Shown here one piece after another: positions 45,890-55,098 of a DNA stretch of 64,000 nt (its first letter is position 1; the number at the start of each line of letters is the position of its first letter). A model generated the notes under the pieces. That model saw only the letters and a program-made list of their open reading frames with translations, did not search any database and was not told the DNA's origin. The position numbers and the translations under genes are program-made. The DNA comes from Chryseobacterium bernardetii (GTDB lineage Bacteria; Bacteroidota; Bacteroidia; Flavobacteriales; Weeksellaceae). The stretch spans positions 2,833,501-2,897,500 of the forward strand of contig NZ_CP033932.1 in the NCBI RefSeq assembly GCF_003815975.1, read 5' to 3'.

Positions 45890-46999
45890 TTAGTTGATAT
45901 AGTCCTTTGCAGGCTGCTTGTCTACGATTTTTCCGTTTTGAAGAATTAGTACAAAAGGATTACTTCTTGCAATAGTTTTAATGGCAGTACCATCCATCAT
46001 AGCATTTTTGATAGTTTTAAAAGTATTCTGGTCTGTTGAAACCCCGTAGATAAGCGCTCCTTTCTGAGCATTTACTTTTGCTTCTACTTTTTGAAGAAGA
46101 TCAGCAGAAACCTCTTTCGGATGGTAAGAGAATACTAAAATAGCTTTTGGTGCTTTGATGATTTCCTCTGTAAGTTCCATTCCTGTAGGATCTTCAATCT
46201 TGAATTTTACAATCTCAGATTTATATCCTTCTTTTACAAGTACAGATTCATTTTTTCCTTCTTCAATTTTCCAGGGAGAACCCTCTGCCCAATATTTTGT
46301 CTCCTTGATGTAATCGTCCTGATTTACCTTTAAAACTTCACCGGTCTTTTGATTTTTTAAGGAATAAAAAGTCTTATATTCTGATGGGTTTTTATTTATT
46401 TTGTCTTTCTCTCCTTTAATGTCTGTCCCGATTTTGTAATCACGGAAATCGATGATCGGTTCATGCATAATTCCCTGTGCCATAATGTAGATCATTCCCA
46501 AAGAAAACACAGCAAAAAGAATGTATTTGAATTTTCCTGTAGATTCTTTTCTGCTACTGCCGTACTCATCCGTTTTACGGAAATCTTTTCTGTAAAGGAC
46601 AAACAGAAGAATAAGGCCTGCAAGAAGAGCCACATCTTTAAAGAAACTCTGCCAGGGTGTAAATTTAATAGCATCTCCGAAGCATCCGCAATCTGTAACC
46701 ACATTAAAATAGGCGGAATAGAAGGTAAGGAAACCAAAGAACACACAAAGCGCAATTAAAGCTGATAAGGTAAATTTAAGCTTCATTTTCAGCAGCAGCA
46801 TAAATCCTAAGAAAAGTTCCAGCACAACAACAATAATTGAAAACAGCAGGGCAAATTTTTCAAAAAACGGCATATTGAAAACAGCAGGTGAAAAATATTC
46901 CTCCATTTTAAAGGAGAATCCTACGAGATCCACAGCTTTTACAAAACCTGAAAGGATAAAAATAACCGCGATAATAAAGCGTAATAAACCTTTGATCAT
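45890..46999 (-). CDS. DoxX-like (BT_3928-type) membrane protein
   Basis: A 369-residue protein. Residues 1-140 contain four hydrophobic helices with GLLRFIIAVIFILSGFVKAVD and VVTDCGCFGDAIKFTPWQSF, the CGCFG motif of the MauE/DoxX-like type. The C-terminal 200 residues are soluble with a thioredoxin-like look (KAILVFSYHPKEVS). This matches the Bacteroidota BT_3928-like family. It overlaps nothing and follows the DUF1599 gene by one base. Confidence 0.85.
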   Translation of the reverse strand: MIKGLLRFIIAVIFILSGFVKAVDLVGFSFKMEEYFSPAVFNMPFFEKFALLFSIIVVVLELFLGFMLLLKMKLKFTLSALIALCVFFGFLTFYSAYFNVVTDCGCFGDAIKFTPWQSFFKDVALLAGLILLFVLYRKDFRKTDEYGSSRKESTGKFKYILFAVFSLGMIYIMAQGIMHEPIIDFRDYKIGTDIKGEKDKINKNPSEYKTFYSLKNQKTGEVLKVNQDDYIKETKYWAEGSPWKIEEGKNESVLVKEGYKSEIVKFKIEDPTGMELTEEIIKAPKAILVFSYHPKEVSADLLQKVEAKVNAQKGALIYGVSTDQNTFKTIKNAMMDGTAIKTIARSNPFVLILQNGKIVDKQPAKDYIN

Positions 47000-47000
47000 A

Positions 47001-47567
47001 TTAAATAGTTTTGGGTTCGAATTGAGTCTTTTGTTCAGAGAATTTAATCAGGCAGAAAACAGCATAATTCAGCATATCGAAATAGTTGGCATCAAGTCCT
47101 TCAGATACAATGGTCTTTCCCTGATTATCCTCAATCTGCTTGGTTCTTAATACTTTCTGATAGATTAAATCTGTAATCGAAGAAATTCTCATGTCTCTCC
47201 ATGCTTCCCCATAATCATGGTTTTTTCTTTCCATTAAAGACTGTGCTTCATGGGAATATTTGTCATACAGACTTAAAATTTCTTCCTTATTTTCATTAAA
47301 ATCATTGGAAAGCCCTTTTTCAAGCTGAATAAGCCCAATGATAGAATAGTTGACAATTGCGATAAATTCATCTTCCTCACTTTCATCCACCATTTTTACA
47401 TCAGTCATTTGCAGCGTACGGATTCTGTTAACTTTGATATAAATCTGATCCGTAATGGAACTTGGCCTTAAAACCCTCCACGCAGGCCCGTAATCCTGTA
47501 ACTTTTTACTGAAAAGATCACGGCACTGACTGATAACTTTCTCGAACTGTACTGATGTTTTTGACAT
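47001..47567 (-). CDS. DUF1599 (nucleotide modification associated domain) protein
   Basis: A 188-residue protein composed of two repeats: KKLQDYGPAWRVLRPSSITDQIYIKVNRI and ERKNHDYGEAWRDMRISSI...LIYQKVLR (each around 90 residues). This DUF1599 fold resembles nucleotide-modifying or pyrophosphatase-like enzymes. It heads the unit with the DoxX-like, DUF6058-like and TerB-like proteins. Confidence 0.88.
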   Translation of the reverse strand: MSKTSVQFEKVISQCRDLFSKKLQDYGPAWRVLRPSSITDQIYIKVNRIRTLQMTDVKMVDESEEDEFIAIVNYSIIGLIQLEKGLSNDFNENKEEILSLYDKYSHEAQSLMERKNHDYGEAWRDMRISSITDLIYQKVLRTKQIEDNQGKTIVSEGLDANYFDMLNYAVFCLIKFSEQKTQFEPKTI

Positions 47568-47737
47568 AAAATTTCTTAATCTTCCAAATATACGAATTCG
47601 GTTTTGTTTATGAAATGAGTTTGACTTGAATCATGTTCGTATCTTGTAGAGTAGGAGAGTTCTATAGTAGAAGTCTATTAGAGAAGGAAAAGGATGATTG
47701 TTTTACCTGTAGTCATTTAATTCAAGGTATAAATCAC

Positions 47738-47745
47738 TAATTTTG
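47738..47745 (+). promoter_or_regulatory. -7 box TAATTTTG ahead of folP
   Basis: TAATTTTGCAGT is followed by ATGTAA, so the first ATG is not useful. The folP start at 47794 lies 48 bases later. Confidence 0.5.
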
Positions 47746-47793
47746 CAGTATGTAATTTACTCATTACTCATCATTTATTACTGATAAACTCCT

Positions 47794-48681
47794 ATGCACT
47801 CAAATTCTCAAACTCTCAAACTCTCAAACTCTCAAACCTATTCCATCAACTGCAACGGCAGGCTGGTACAGCTGGATACTCCAAAAATCATGGGAATTCT
47901 CAATCTTACCCCGGATTCTTTTTCAGATGGCGGAAAATTTAATGATGAAAAACTGGCATTGGCACATGCTGAAAAACTGCTGAAAGAGGGAGCGGAAATT
48001 CTTGATATCGGTCCGCAGTCTACCCGTCCCAATGCTGAATTTTTAAGCAGTGAAGAAGAGATCAAAAGAATTGGAAATATCATTTCTAAGGTCAAGAAAG
48101 AATTTCCAGAAGCATTGATTTCTCTGGATACTTTCTATGCAGAAACCGTAAGATTCGGATTCAACGAAGGAATAGATATGATAAATGACATTTCAGGAGG
48201 ACAATATGATGAAAAAATGTTTGATACAGCAGCAGAAACCGGACTGCCATACATTTTAATGCATGTGAATCCATCCTATGAAACCATGCATGATAAGATT
48301 AAGTTTGAAGATATTACTCTGCAGGTGAACCGGTATTTTTCTAAAAAGACCAATGAACTGCTCCAAAGGGGGATAAAAGATATCATTCTGGACCCTGGTT
48401 TTGGCTTTGGAAAAACAGTGGAAGATCAGATGAAGATGATCAATGAGGTTGAATATCTCGGTTTTGGAAAATTTCCTTTGCTGATAGGGATCTCAAGGAA
48501 GTCATTTATCTATAAACCGCTGGGGAAATCCCCGCTTGATATCAATGAAGAAACACAGAAATTACATATGAAAGTTCTGGAACAGGGAGCTAAAATTTTG
48601 AGGGTTCATGATGTGGCTGAAGCAAAGGAAACCCTGAACCTTTTTACACAAAAAATAAAAAATGTTAAAAAAAACTTGTAG
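47794..48681 (+). CDS. folP: Dihydropteroate synthase
   Basis: A 295-residue enzyme joining pteridine diphosphate and p-aminobenzoate; target of sulfonamides. Motifs: IMGILNLTPDSFSDGGKF, AEILDIGPQSTRPNA, ISLDTFYAETV, INDISGG, DPGFGFGKT, and IGISRKSFI. The N-terminal 20 residues (MHSNSQTLKLSNSQT...) are encoded by an 8-base repeat (see the repeat entry), so their conservation is doubtful. A shorter start at ATG 47891 (MGILNL) would lose part of the domain's first strand. Confidence 0.93.
   Translation: MHSNSQTLKLSNSQTYSINCNGRLVQLDTPKIMGILNLTPDSFSDGGKFNDEKLALAHAEKLLKEGAEILDIGPQSTRPNAEFLSSEEEIKRIGNIISKVKKEFPEALISLDTFYAETVRFGFNEGIDMINDISGGQYDEKMFDTAAETGLPYILMHVNPSYETMHDKIKFEDITLQVNRYFSKKTNELLQRGIKDIILDPGFGFGKTVEDQMKMINEVEYLGFGKFPLLIGISRKSFIYKPLGKSPLDINEETQKLHMKVLEQGAKILRVHDVAEAKETLNLFTQKIKNVKKNL
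47799..47838 (+). repeat. Five 8-base units at the folP 5' end
   Basis: CTCAAATT, three CTCAAACT and CTCAAACC follow in direct tandem, inside the folP reading frame. A change by one unit would shift the folP frame. Confidence 0.85.
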
Positions 48682-48705
48682 GTTTTTAAAAAGTTTATAC
48701 ATTTG
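48676..48705 (+). promoter_or_regulatory. ilv operon promoter
   Basis: TTG at 48676-48678 and TACATTTG at 48698-48705 with 19 bases between: a textbook Bacteroidota promoter. The first leader ATG starts four bases after the box, so transcription and translation begin almost together. Confidence 0.85.
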
Positions 48706-48709
48706 CAGT

Positions 48710-48793
48710 ATGAATTTTACGAATCAGAAAAATATTATTGTCATTTCTATTGCAGCTGTTGTCATTTACAACAGTCAGGAAACGGCATTTTAA
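48710..48793 (+). CDS. First ilv leader peptide
   Basis: A 27-residue ORF with five Ile and three Val codons in NIIVISIAAVVIY, ending TAA 48791. A pause hairpin CTGTTGT/ACAACAG (48756-48774) lies in the coding sequence. GAAACGGC (48779-48786) is exactly complementary to GCCGTTTC (48820-48827) in the terminator. Stalling at Ile/Val codons would free GAAACGGC and prevent termination; complete translation would cover it and allow the terminator to form. Confidence 0.9.
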   Translation: MNFTNQKNIIVISIAAVVIYNSQETAF

Positions 48794-48817
48794 AATAGAT
48801 TTTTATTTAAATTATAT

Positions 48818-48846
48818 AAGCCGTTTCATTTTGAAGCGGCTTTTTT
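48818..48846 (+). terminator. First ilv attenuator terminator
   Basis: GCCGTTTC, loop ATTTT, GAAGCGGC (48820-48840, with one G-U), bounded by AA/TT and then six T. It is mutually exclusive with the pairing to 48779-48786. Confidence 0.92.
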
Positions 48847-48870
48847 GTTTTAATTTTTTAGAGTACAATT

Positions 48871-48927
48871 ATGTATCAGTTATTCGCAGTAATTATTATC
48901 GTCATTATTATTCCCTTACGTGTGTGA
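48871..48927 (+). CDS. Second ilv leader peptide
   Basis: An 18-residue ORF with a block AVIIIVIIIP (six Ile, two Val) and ending LRV at TGA 48925. It lies after the first terminator, so it is only transcribed when the first is read through. GTGTGAGA (48922-48929), overlapping the stop codon, is exactly complementary to TCTCACAC (48963-48970) in the second terminator. The logic is the same as in leader 1 but the sequence is unrelated. Confidence 0.9.
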   Translation: MYQLFAVIIIVIIIPLRV

Positions 48928-48958
48928 GACGGAAGATGTATGACTGTACATATATTGA

Positions 48959-48987
48959 GCCCTCTCACACTGTGAGAGGGCTTTTTT
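48959..48987 (+). terminator. Second ilv attenuator terminator
   Basis: GCCCTCTCA, CACTG, TGAGAGGGC (48959-48981), then six T. It lies 33 bases ahead of the ilvE start. A GTACAT/ATGTA hairpin precedes it. Confidence 0.93.
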
Positions 48988-49020
48988 ATTCCCATTTCTT
49001 AAATTTTAACCCATTATAAC

Positions 49021-49893
49021 ATGTATTACAACGACGACACGGTCATCTATTTTGATGGAAACTTCATGAAAGCTAAAGACGCAGGAACCAACCTTTACGG
49101 GCAATCCCTTCACTACGGATATTCAGTTTTTGAAGGAATCAAATCTTACAGCACAGCCCATGGAACGAGGATTTTTAAAGCTAAAGAACATTATGAAAGA
49201 TTGAAAAGATCTGCAGAGCTGATGCATATTCCTTTCGGATATTCAGTAGATCAGCTTACAGAGCTTACTTATGAGTTATTGGAACGGAACGGTTTTACAG
49301 ATGCTTATATCCGCCCTTTGGTAACCTGTTCTCCCAATATGTCTCTTTCAAAAGGTAAAGAATCTTATTTATCCCTCTTAGCCTGGGAATGGAATAACGG
49401 GTATCTGGCAGATAAAATGAAGATCATGACCTCAGGATTTCAGCGTCCCAACCCGAAAGCCTTCAAAGTAGAAGCCAAAGTGGGCGGACATTATGTGAAC
49501 TCTATTCTGGCTTGTCAGGAGGCAAAAGATAAAGGGTATGATGAGGCCTTGGTGCTGGATGAAAACGGATATGTGGCAGAAAGTTCAGGAGCCAATGTGT
49601 TTTACGAAAAAGACGGAACATTATTTACCCCTGCAAAAGGAAGCATTCTTCCCGGAATTACCCGCCAGACTGTTTTTGAAATATGCAGTGAACTGAATAT
49701 CCCGGTTAAAGAAACCTTTTTCAAACCTGAGGAAATGAGAGGCGCAGATGCAGCTTTTTTCTGTGGGACGGCCGCTGAAATCGTTGCACTGGATTCCTTG
49801 GACGATGTTCCTTTCACAAAGCAATGGGAAGATACAGCAAGTGAAAAAGTACAAAAGGCTTATTTAAAATTAGTGAGAGTTCTGTCATTGTAA
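49021..49893 (+). CDS. ilvE: Branched-chain aminotransferase
   Basis: A 290-residue PLP class IV aminotransferase transferring amino groups to the keto acids of Ile, Leu and Val. Motifs: LHYGYSVFEGIKSY, RLKRSAELM, YIRPLV, KVGGHYVNSILACQEAKDKG (PLP lysine area), EALVLDENGYVAESSGANVF and PGITRQTV. It is the first enzyme gene after the two attenuators. A 167-base gap to ilvD holds no clear terminator. Confidence 0.93.
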   Translation: MYYNDDTVIYFDGNFMKAKDAGTNLYGQSLHYGYSVFEGIKSYSTAHGTRIFKAKEHYERLKRSAELMHIPFGYSVDQLTELTYELLERNGFTDAYIRPLVTCSPNMSLSKGKESYLSLLAWEWNNGYLADKMKIMTSGFQRPNPKAFKVEAKVGGHYVNSILACQEAKDKGYDEALVLDENGYVAESSGANVFYEKDGTLFTPAKGSILPGITRQTVFEICSELNIPVKETFFKPEEMRGADAAFFCGTAAEIVALDSLDDVPFTKQWEDTASEKVQKAYLKLVRVLSL

Positions 49894-50060
49894 ATTTTTA
49901 AAATTTAAATATTTGATTATCAATGTTTTATAATCTGTTTTTAAACAATTGGATATTGTAGTTTCAGAAAAACTGAACATTGGAAAAATATTACAAACTG
50001 TAGTTTTGAACAAAAATTCAATAAAAAAACAATCATTTAAAAAGACTGGAAGAACAGCAA

Positions 50061-51749
50061 ATGCAGGAAAATATGTTAAATAAATATTCAAAAACATTCA
50101 CGCAAAACAGTGAACAGCCGGCCGCAAAGGCAATGCTGTACGGGATTGGTTTTACAGAAGAAGATATGCACAAGGCACAGATCGGAATTGCAAGTATGGG
50201 ATACGATGGAAATACCTGTAACATGCACCTCAACGATCTTGCCAAAGTTGTTAAAGAAGGAACATGGCAGCATGGATTGGCAGGGCTGATCTTTAATACC
50301 ATTGGAGTAAGTGACGGAATGAGCAACGGAACGGATGGGATGCGCTATTCACTGGTAAGCCGGGACGTGATTGCAGACAGTATTGAAGCCATTTGTGGAG
50401 CCCAGTATTATGACGGACTCATTGCTTTACCCGGTTGTGATAAAAATATGCCGGGAACCATCATCGCCATGGGGAGACTGAACAGGCCTTCTTTGATGGT
50501 GTATGGCGGAACCATTGCCCCCGGATGTTACAAGGGAGAAACTTTGAATATTGTTTCTGCTTTCGAAGCTTTGGGTAAGAAAATCGCAGGAGAGATTTCA
50601 GAAGAGGATTTTGATGGAGTAGTCAAAAATTCCTGTCCCGGAGCTGGTGCCTGTGGAGGAATGTATACTGCAAACACAATGGCATCTGCAATTGAAGCAT
50701 TAGGAATGAGCCTTCCGTATTCCTCATCCAATCCTGCATTAAGCAAAGAAAAACAAAATGAATGTCTTGAAGCAGGAAAATACATGAAGATCCTCCTTGA
50801 AAAAGATATTAAACCTTCAGATATCATGACAAGAGAAGCATTTGAAAATGCACTCCGTTTGATTGTTGTATTAGGAGGAAGCACCAATGCAGTTCTTCAT
50901 TTTATAGCAATGGCCAAAAGCGTTGGAGTATCTCTTACTCAGGATGATTTTCAAAAAATGAGCGATTGCACCCCTGTTCTGGCAGATCTTAAACCAAGCG
51001 GGAAATATCTGATGCAGGATTTACATGAACATGGCGGTACACCTGCTGTAATGAAATACCTGTTGGAGCAGGGATTATTACACGGAGACTGTTTAACGGT
51101 AACCGGAAAAACATTAGCTGAAAATTTAGAAAATGTTCCATCATTGGATTTCAATACCCAGAAGATCATAAAGCCATTATCAAATCCGGTAAAACCTACG
51201 GGACATTTGAGAATCCTGTACGGAAACCTTGCAGAAAAAGGAAGTGTTGCCAAGATAACCGGTAAAGAAGGAGAACGGTTTGTAGGAAAAGCCCGTGTAT
51301 TTGACGGCGAAAAAAATCTCATCAAGGGAATTGAAGATGGAACCGTACAGCATGGAGATGTAATTGTGATCCGTAATGAGGGACCAAAAGGAGCTCCCGG
51401 AATGCCGGAAATGCTGAAACCTACGAGCGCCCTAATTGGTGCAGGATTGGGAAGCAGTGTTGCCTTAATTACAGATGGCAGATTCAGTGGGGGAACCCAT
51501 GGGTTTGTAGTGGGGCACATTACCCCCGAAGCTCATGAAGGCGGACTGATCGCCTTTGTAGAAGATAATGACCTGATTGAAATTGATGCTGTAAACAATA
51601 CTATACAGCTCAAAGTTTCAGACGATGAGATTGAAAAAAGAAAGCAAGGCTGGCAAAAACCTGCTTTAAAAGTGAAGAAAGGATTGCTTTATAAATATGC
51701 ATTAACTGTATCATCCGCCGCTGAAGGCTGTGTAACGGATGAAATTTAA
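50061..51749 (+). CDS. ilvD: Dihydroxy-acid dehydratase
   Basis: A 562-residue iron-sulfur enzyme dehydrating dihydroxyacids to keto acids. Motifs: [68 protein letters not shown]. The ATG at 50061 is taken; another ATG at 50073 preceded by AGGAAA is equally possible. Part of the ilv operon. Confidence 0.96.
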   Translation: MQENMLNKYSKTFTQNSEQPAAKAMLYGIGFTEEDMHKAQIGIASMGYDGNTCNMHLNDLAKVVKEGTWQHGLAGLIFNTIGVSDGMSNGTDGMRYSLVSRDVIADSIEAICGAQYYDGLIALPGCDKNMPGTIIAMGRLNRPSLMVYGGTIAPGCYKGETLNIVSAFEALGKKIAGEISEEDFDGVVKNSCPGAGACGGMYTANTMASAIEALGMSLPYSSSNPALSKEKQNECLEAGKYMKILLEKDIKPSDIMTREAFENALRLIVVLGGSTNAVLHFIAMAKSVGVSLTQDDFQKMSDCTPVLADLKPSGKYLMQDLHEHGGTPAVMKYLLEQGLLHGDCLTVTGKTLAENLENVPSLDFNTQKIIKPLSNPVKPTGHLRILYGNLAEKGSVAKITGKEGERFVGKARVFDGEKNLIKGIEDGTVQHGDVIVIRNEGPKGAPGMPEMLKPTSALIGAGLGSSVALITDGRFSGGTHGFVVGHITPEAHEGGLIAFVEDNDLIEIDAVNNTIQLKVSDDEIEKRKQGWQKPALKVKKGLLYKYALTVSSAAEGCVTDEI

Positions 51750-51760
51750 AATCAGACATT

Positions 51761-53485
51761 ATGAAGAATTTAAATCAATCAACAGCTACAGAACTGAGCG
51801 GAAGCCGCATTATCCTTGAAGCTTTTCTTAAGGAAGGTGTGAAAACGGTTTTTGGCTATCCCGGTGGTGCTATCATTCCCATTTATGATGCCCTTTATGA
51901 TTACAAAAATCAGCTGGAACATATCCTTGTCCGCCATGAGCAGGCAGCTGTACATGCTGCGCAGGGATTGGCCAGGGTTTCCGGGAAAGTAGGAGTGGTT
52001 ATGGCTACAAGTGGTCCGGGAGCCACTAATCTGGTGACAGGATTAGCAGACGCTTTACTGGATAATACCCCATTAGTTTGCATTACCGGGCAGGTATTTG
52101 ACCATCTTTTAGGAACAGACGCTTTTCAGGAAATAGATGTTATGAATATCACAAGTCCCGTTACCAAATGGAATTATCAGGTTACAGATGCCAATGAGCT
52201 TCCTGAAGTTCTTGCTAAAGCATTTTATATTGCAAAGTCAGGGCGTCCTGGGCCTGTTCTCGTTGATATTACAAAAAATGCCCAGCTGCAGAAAGTTACA
52301 TACAAAGGATATTTCCCTTGTCATTCTTTAAGAAGCTACAAACCGGATCCTGTTCCATCACTGGAAAGTATCGAACAGGCTGCAGAGCTTATTAACAAGG
52401 CAGAACGGCCGTTCATTATTGCCGGGCAGGGAATTATGCTTGGTAAAGCAGAGAAAGAATTTCTGGAATTGGCTGAAAAATCAGGAATTCCGGTAGCATG
52501 GACTGTTTTGGGAATGGGAGTTCTCCCTACAGATCATCCACAGGCTGTAGGAATGGTAGGAATGCACGGAAATTATGGGCCTAATATTCTCACTAATCAA
52601 TGTGATGTACTGATGGCTGTAGGAATGCGATTTGATGACCGTGTGACCGGAAGGTTGGATCAATATGCGAAACAGGCAAAGATTATTCATTTTGATATTG
52701 ACCGATCTGAAATCAATAAAAATGTAAAAGCAGATGTTCCGGTTCTTGGAAACTGTAAAGAAACCTTACCGATTCTTACCGGATTAATTCAGAAAAGAGA
52801 ACATCTGGAATGGCGTCAAAGGTTTAAAGATTGCCTTGAAGTAGAAAGTATCAACCTTATTAATGATGAACTGTTTCCGGATGAAGAAGAGATCACAATG
52901 GGAGAGGTTATCAGATGTCTTAATGAAATGACAAAAGGAGAAGCTGTGATTGTGACGGATGTTGGACAACATCAGATGGTAACCTGCAGGTATTCTAACT
53001 TTAGGCATTCTCGGACCAATATTACCAGTGGCGGATTGGGAACAATGGGCTTCTGCCTCCCCGCTGCAATAGGAGCGGCTTATGGAGAACGTAATCTGCC
53101 TGTTATTGCAGTAATGGGAGATGGAGGAGCTCAGATGAACATTCAAGAGCTGGGAACAGTGATGCAGTATCATCCCGAGGTTAAAATTTTAATCCTGAAT
53201 AACAGCTATCTGGGAATGGTAAGGCAGTGGCAGGAACTTTTTCATGAAGAAAGATATTCTTCTGTGGACATTCAAAGCCCGGAGTTTGTACAGGTGGCAA
53301 GCGGATATCATATTCCGGGAAAAAAAGTTAGTCAGAGAGAAGATTTGAAGGAAGCCCTTGAGGAAATGCTTACTCATAAAGGAGCATTCCTGCTGGAGGT
53401 GATGACAGGAAAAAAGCATAATGTATTTCCTATGATCCCCCAAGGGAAAAGTGTTTCAGAAATTGTATTGAATCATAAATCATAA
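51761..53485 (+). CDS. ilvB: Acetolactate synthase large subunit
   Basis: A 574-residue ThDP/FAD enzyme making acetolactate and acetohydroxybutyrate. Motifs: KTVFGYPGGAIIPIYDAL, RHEQAAVHAAQGLARVSGKVG (catalytic Glu), ATSGPGATNLVTGLADA, GRPGPVLVDITK, and MGDGGAQMNIQELGTVMQY, with the ThDP motif ending NNSYLGMVRQWQ. 11 bases after ilvD and 11 before ilvN. Confidence 0.96.
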   Translation: MKNLNQSTATELSGSRIILEAFLKEGVKTVFGYPGGAIIPIYDALYDYKNQLEHILVRHEQAAVHAAQGLARVSGKVGVVMATSGPGATNLVTGLADALLDNTPLVCITGQVFDHLLGTDAFQEIDVMNITSPVTKWNYQVTDANELPEVLAKAFYIAKSGRPGPVLVDITKNAQLQKVTYKGYFPCHSLRSYKPDPVPSLESIEQAAELINKAERPFIIAGQGIMLGKAEKEFLELAEKSGIPVAWTVLGMGVLPTDHPQAVGMVGMHGNYGPNILTNQCDVLMAVGMRFDDRVTGRLDQYAKQAKIIHFDIDRSEINKNVKADVPVLGNCKETLPILTGLIQKREHLEWRQRFKDCLEVESINLINDELFPDEEEITMGEVIRCLNEMTKGEAVIVTDVGQHQMVTCRYSNFRHSRTNITSGGLGTMGFCLPAAIGAAYGERNLPVIAVMGDGGAQMNIQELGTVMQYHPEVKILILNNSYLGMVRQWQELFHEERYSSVDIQSPEFVQVASGYHIPGKKVSQREDLKEALEEMLTHKGAFLLEVMTGKKHNVFPMIPQGKSVSEIVLNHKS

Positions 53486-53496
53486 AATCAACAAAA

Positions 53497-53778
53497 ATGA
53501 GAACAGAAAATAAAGAATATACCATAACAGCCTATACAGAGGATTGTTTGGGATTGATGAGCAGAATCAATGCTATTTTTTCAAGACGGAGAATTTCTAT
53601 AACCCATTTTAATATGGGGCCGTCTGAAACAGAAAATATAAAAAAGTTTGTCATTACCATCAGAGAAACGGAAGAATCTGTTCAGAAGATTACCCGGCAG
53701 ATGGAAAAACAGGTAGATGTCTTAGAGGTTCATTATCATAAGAATCCATATCTCACAGCAATAGAGTACGCCAGCTAA
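53497..53778 (+). CDS. ilvN: Acetolactate synthase small regulatory subunit, ACT only
   Basis: A 93-residue protein with a single ACT domain (YTITAYTEDCLGLMSRINAIF, ITHFNMGPSETENIKKFVI). Its length is like E. coli IlvN rather than the roughly 160-residue IlvH type, so the C-terminal activator domain is absent. It should confer feedback sensing by valine on IlvB. Confidence 0.88.
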   Translation: MRTENKEYTITAYTEDCLGLMSRINAIFSRRRISITHFNMGPSETENIKKFVITIRETEESVQKITRQMEKQVDVLEVHYHKNPYLTAIEYAS

Positions 53779-54040
53779 GTACAATAAATCAGCTAAGTGA
53801 AAGACTGAAATAAGGCTTAAGGTGTTTTAAGTCACAGGCCTGATGTATATTAGGTATACTTCAGTTTTTCGAAAATCCCTGATTTTCATCTTATGTGAAC
53901 TTTATATACAGCCTTATTTAAACTTACTAAAGTGGGCTTAAGTGTTAAAATAAAATTCTTTTTGACTTACATATTTATTTGATAACGCATGTAAGTTTTT
54001 ATTAATCAATAGTATAAATAACAAAATAAAATTATAGAAA
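53779..54040 (+). promoter_or_regulatory. Intra-operon gap with hairpin ahead of ilvC
   Basis: 262 bases between ilvN and ilvC, far longer than other gaps in the operon. ACTTACAT (53965-53972) and ATGTAAGT (53989-53996), with T-rich sequence after, form a terminator-like hairpin. No leader peptide rich in Ile/Val is seen. An extra transcription start or partial terminator is likely. Confidence 0.45.
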
Positions 54041-55087
54041 ATGGCAAAATTAAATTTCGGAGGAGTAGAAGAAAACGTAGTAACAAGAGAAGAATTCCCA
54101 TTAAAAAAAGCGCAGGAAGTATTAAAGGATGAAGTAGTGGCTGTAATTGGCTACGGAGTACAGGGACCGGGGCAGGCGCTGAACCAGAAGGACAATGGAA
54201 TTAATGTTATTGTGGGGCAGAGAAAGAATTCTAAATCCTGGGATAAGGCTGTAGCAGATGGATTTGTACCGGGAGAAACTTTATTCGAAATAGAAGAAGC
54301 TCTGGAAAAGGGAACTATTATCTGTTATCTTCTGAGTGATGCTGCACAAATAGAATATTGGCCAAAAGTAAAACAGCATCTAACTCCCGGAAAAGCATTG
54401 TATTTCTCTCACGGTTTTGGAATTACCTTTAATGAACGTACAGGAATTGTTCCTCCGGCTGATGTAGATGTTTTTCTTGTAGCTCCGAAGGGATCTGGAA
54501 CTTCATTGAGAAGGATGTTTCTTCAAAACAGGGGGTTAAACAGCAGTTTTGCCGTTTATCAGGATGCAACAGGGAAAGCAAGAGAAAGAGTAACAGCTCT
54601 GGGAATTGCCATAGGAAGCGGATATTTGTTTGAAACAGACTTTAAAAAAGAAGTATACAGCGATCTTGCCGGAGAAAGAGGAACATTAATGGGTGCCGTA
54701 CAGGGAATATTCGCTGCACAATATGATGTATTGAGAAAGAATGGGCACAGTCCGTCAGAAGCATTCAACGAAACGGTGGAAGAACTTACCCAATCATTAA
54801 TGCCTCTGGTAGCAGAAAACGGAATGGACTGGATGTATGCGAACTGCAGTACCACTGCACAAAGAGGAGCTTTAGACTGGTGGAAGCGTTTCAGGGATGC
54901 TACTTCTCCTTTATTTGAGGAACTGTATGATAATGTTGCCAAAGGAAATGAGGCTCAAAGATCCATTGACAGTAACAGTAAGCCTGATTACAGAGAAAAG
55001 CTGGAAGCAGAATTAACAGAGTTGAGAGAAAGTGAAATGTGGAAGGCAGGGAAAACTGTAAGAAGCCTGAGACCGGAGAATAATTAA
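54041..55087 (+). CDS. ilvC: Ketol-acid reductoisomerase, class I
   Basis: A 348-residue NADPH enzyme making dihydroxyacids. Motifs: VIGYGVQGPGQALNQKDNG (nucleotide site), LSDAAQIEYW, FSHGFGITF, APKGSGTSLRRMF, SDLAGERGTLMGAVQGIFAAQ with the metal ligands, and CSTTAQRGALDW. Class I length, without the extra C-terminal knot of the 490-residue class II. Confidence 0.95.
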   Translation: MAKLNFGGVEENVVTREEFPLKKAQEVLKDEVVAVIGYGVQGPGQALNQKDNGINVIVGQRKNSKSWDKAVADGFVPGETLFEIEEALEKGTIICYLLSDAAQIEYWPKVKQHLTPGKALYFSHGFGITFNERTGIVPPADVDVFLVAPKGSGTSLRRMFLQNRGLNSSFAVYQDATGKARERVTALGIAIGSGYLFETDFKKEVYSDLAGERGTLMGAVQGIFAAQYDVLRKNGHSPSEAFNETVEELTQSLMPLVAENGMDWMYANCSTTAQRGALDWWKRFRDATSPLFEELYDNVAKGNEAQRSIDSNSKPDYREKLEAELTELRESEMWKAGKTVRSLRPENN

Positions 55088-55098
55088 CAAAAAGAAAA

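Noticed and set aside
48738..49019. A 93-residue ORF across the ilv leader region
   Set aside because: It overlaps both leader peptides and both terminators in another frame; the composition is not protein-like.
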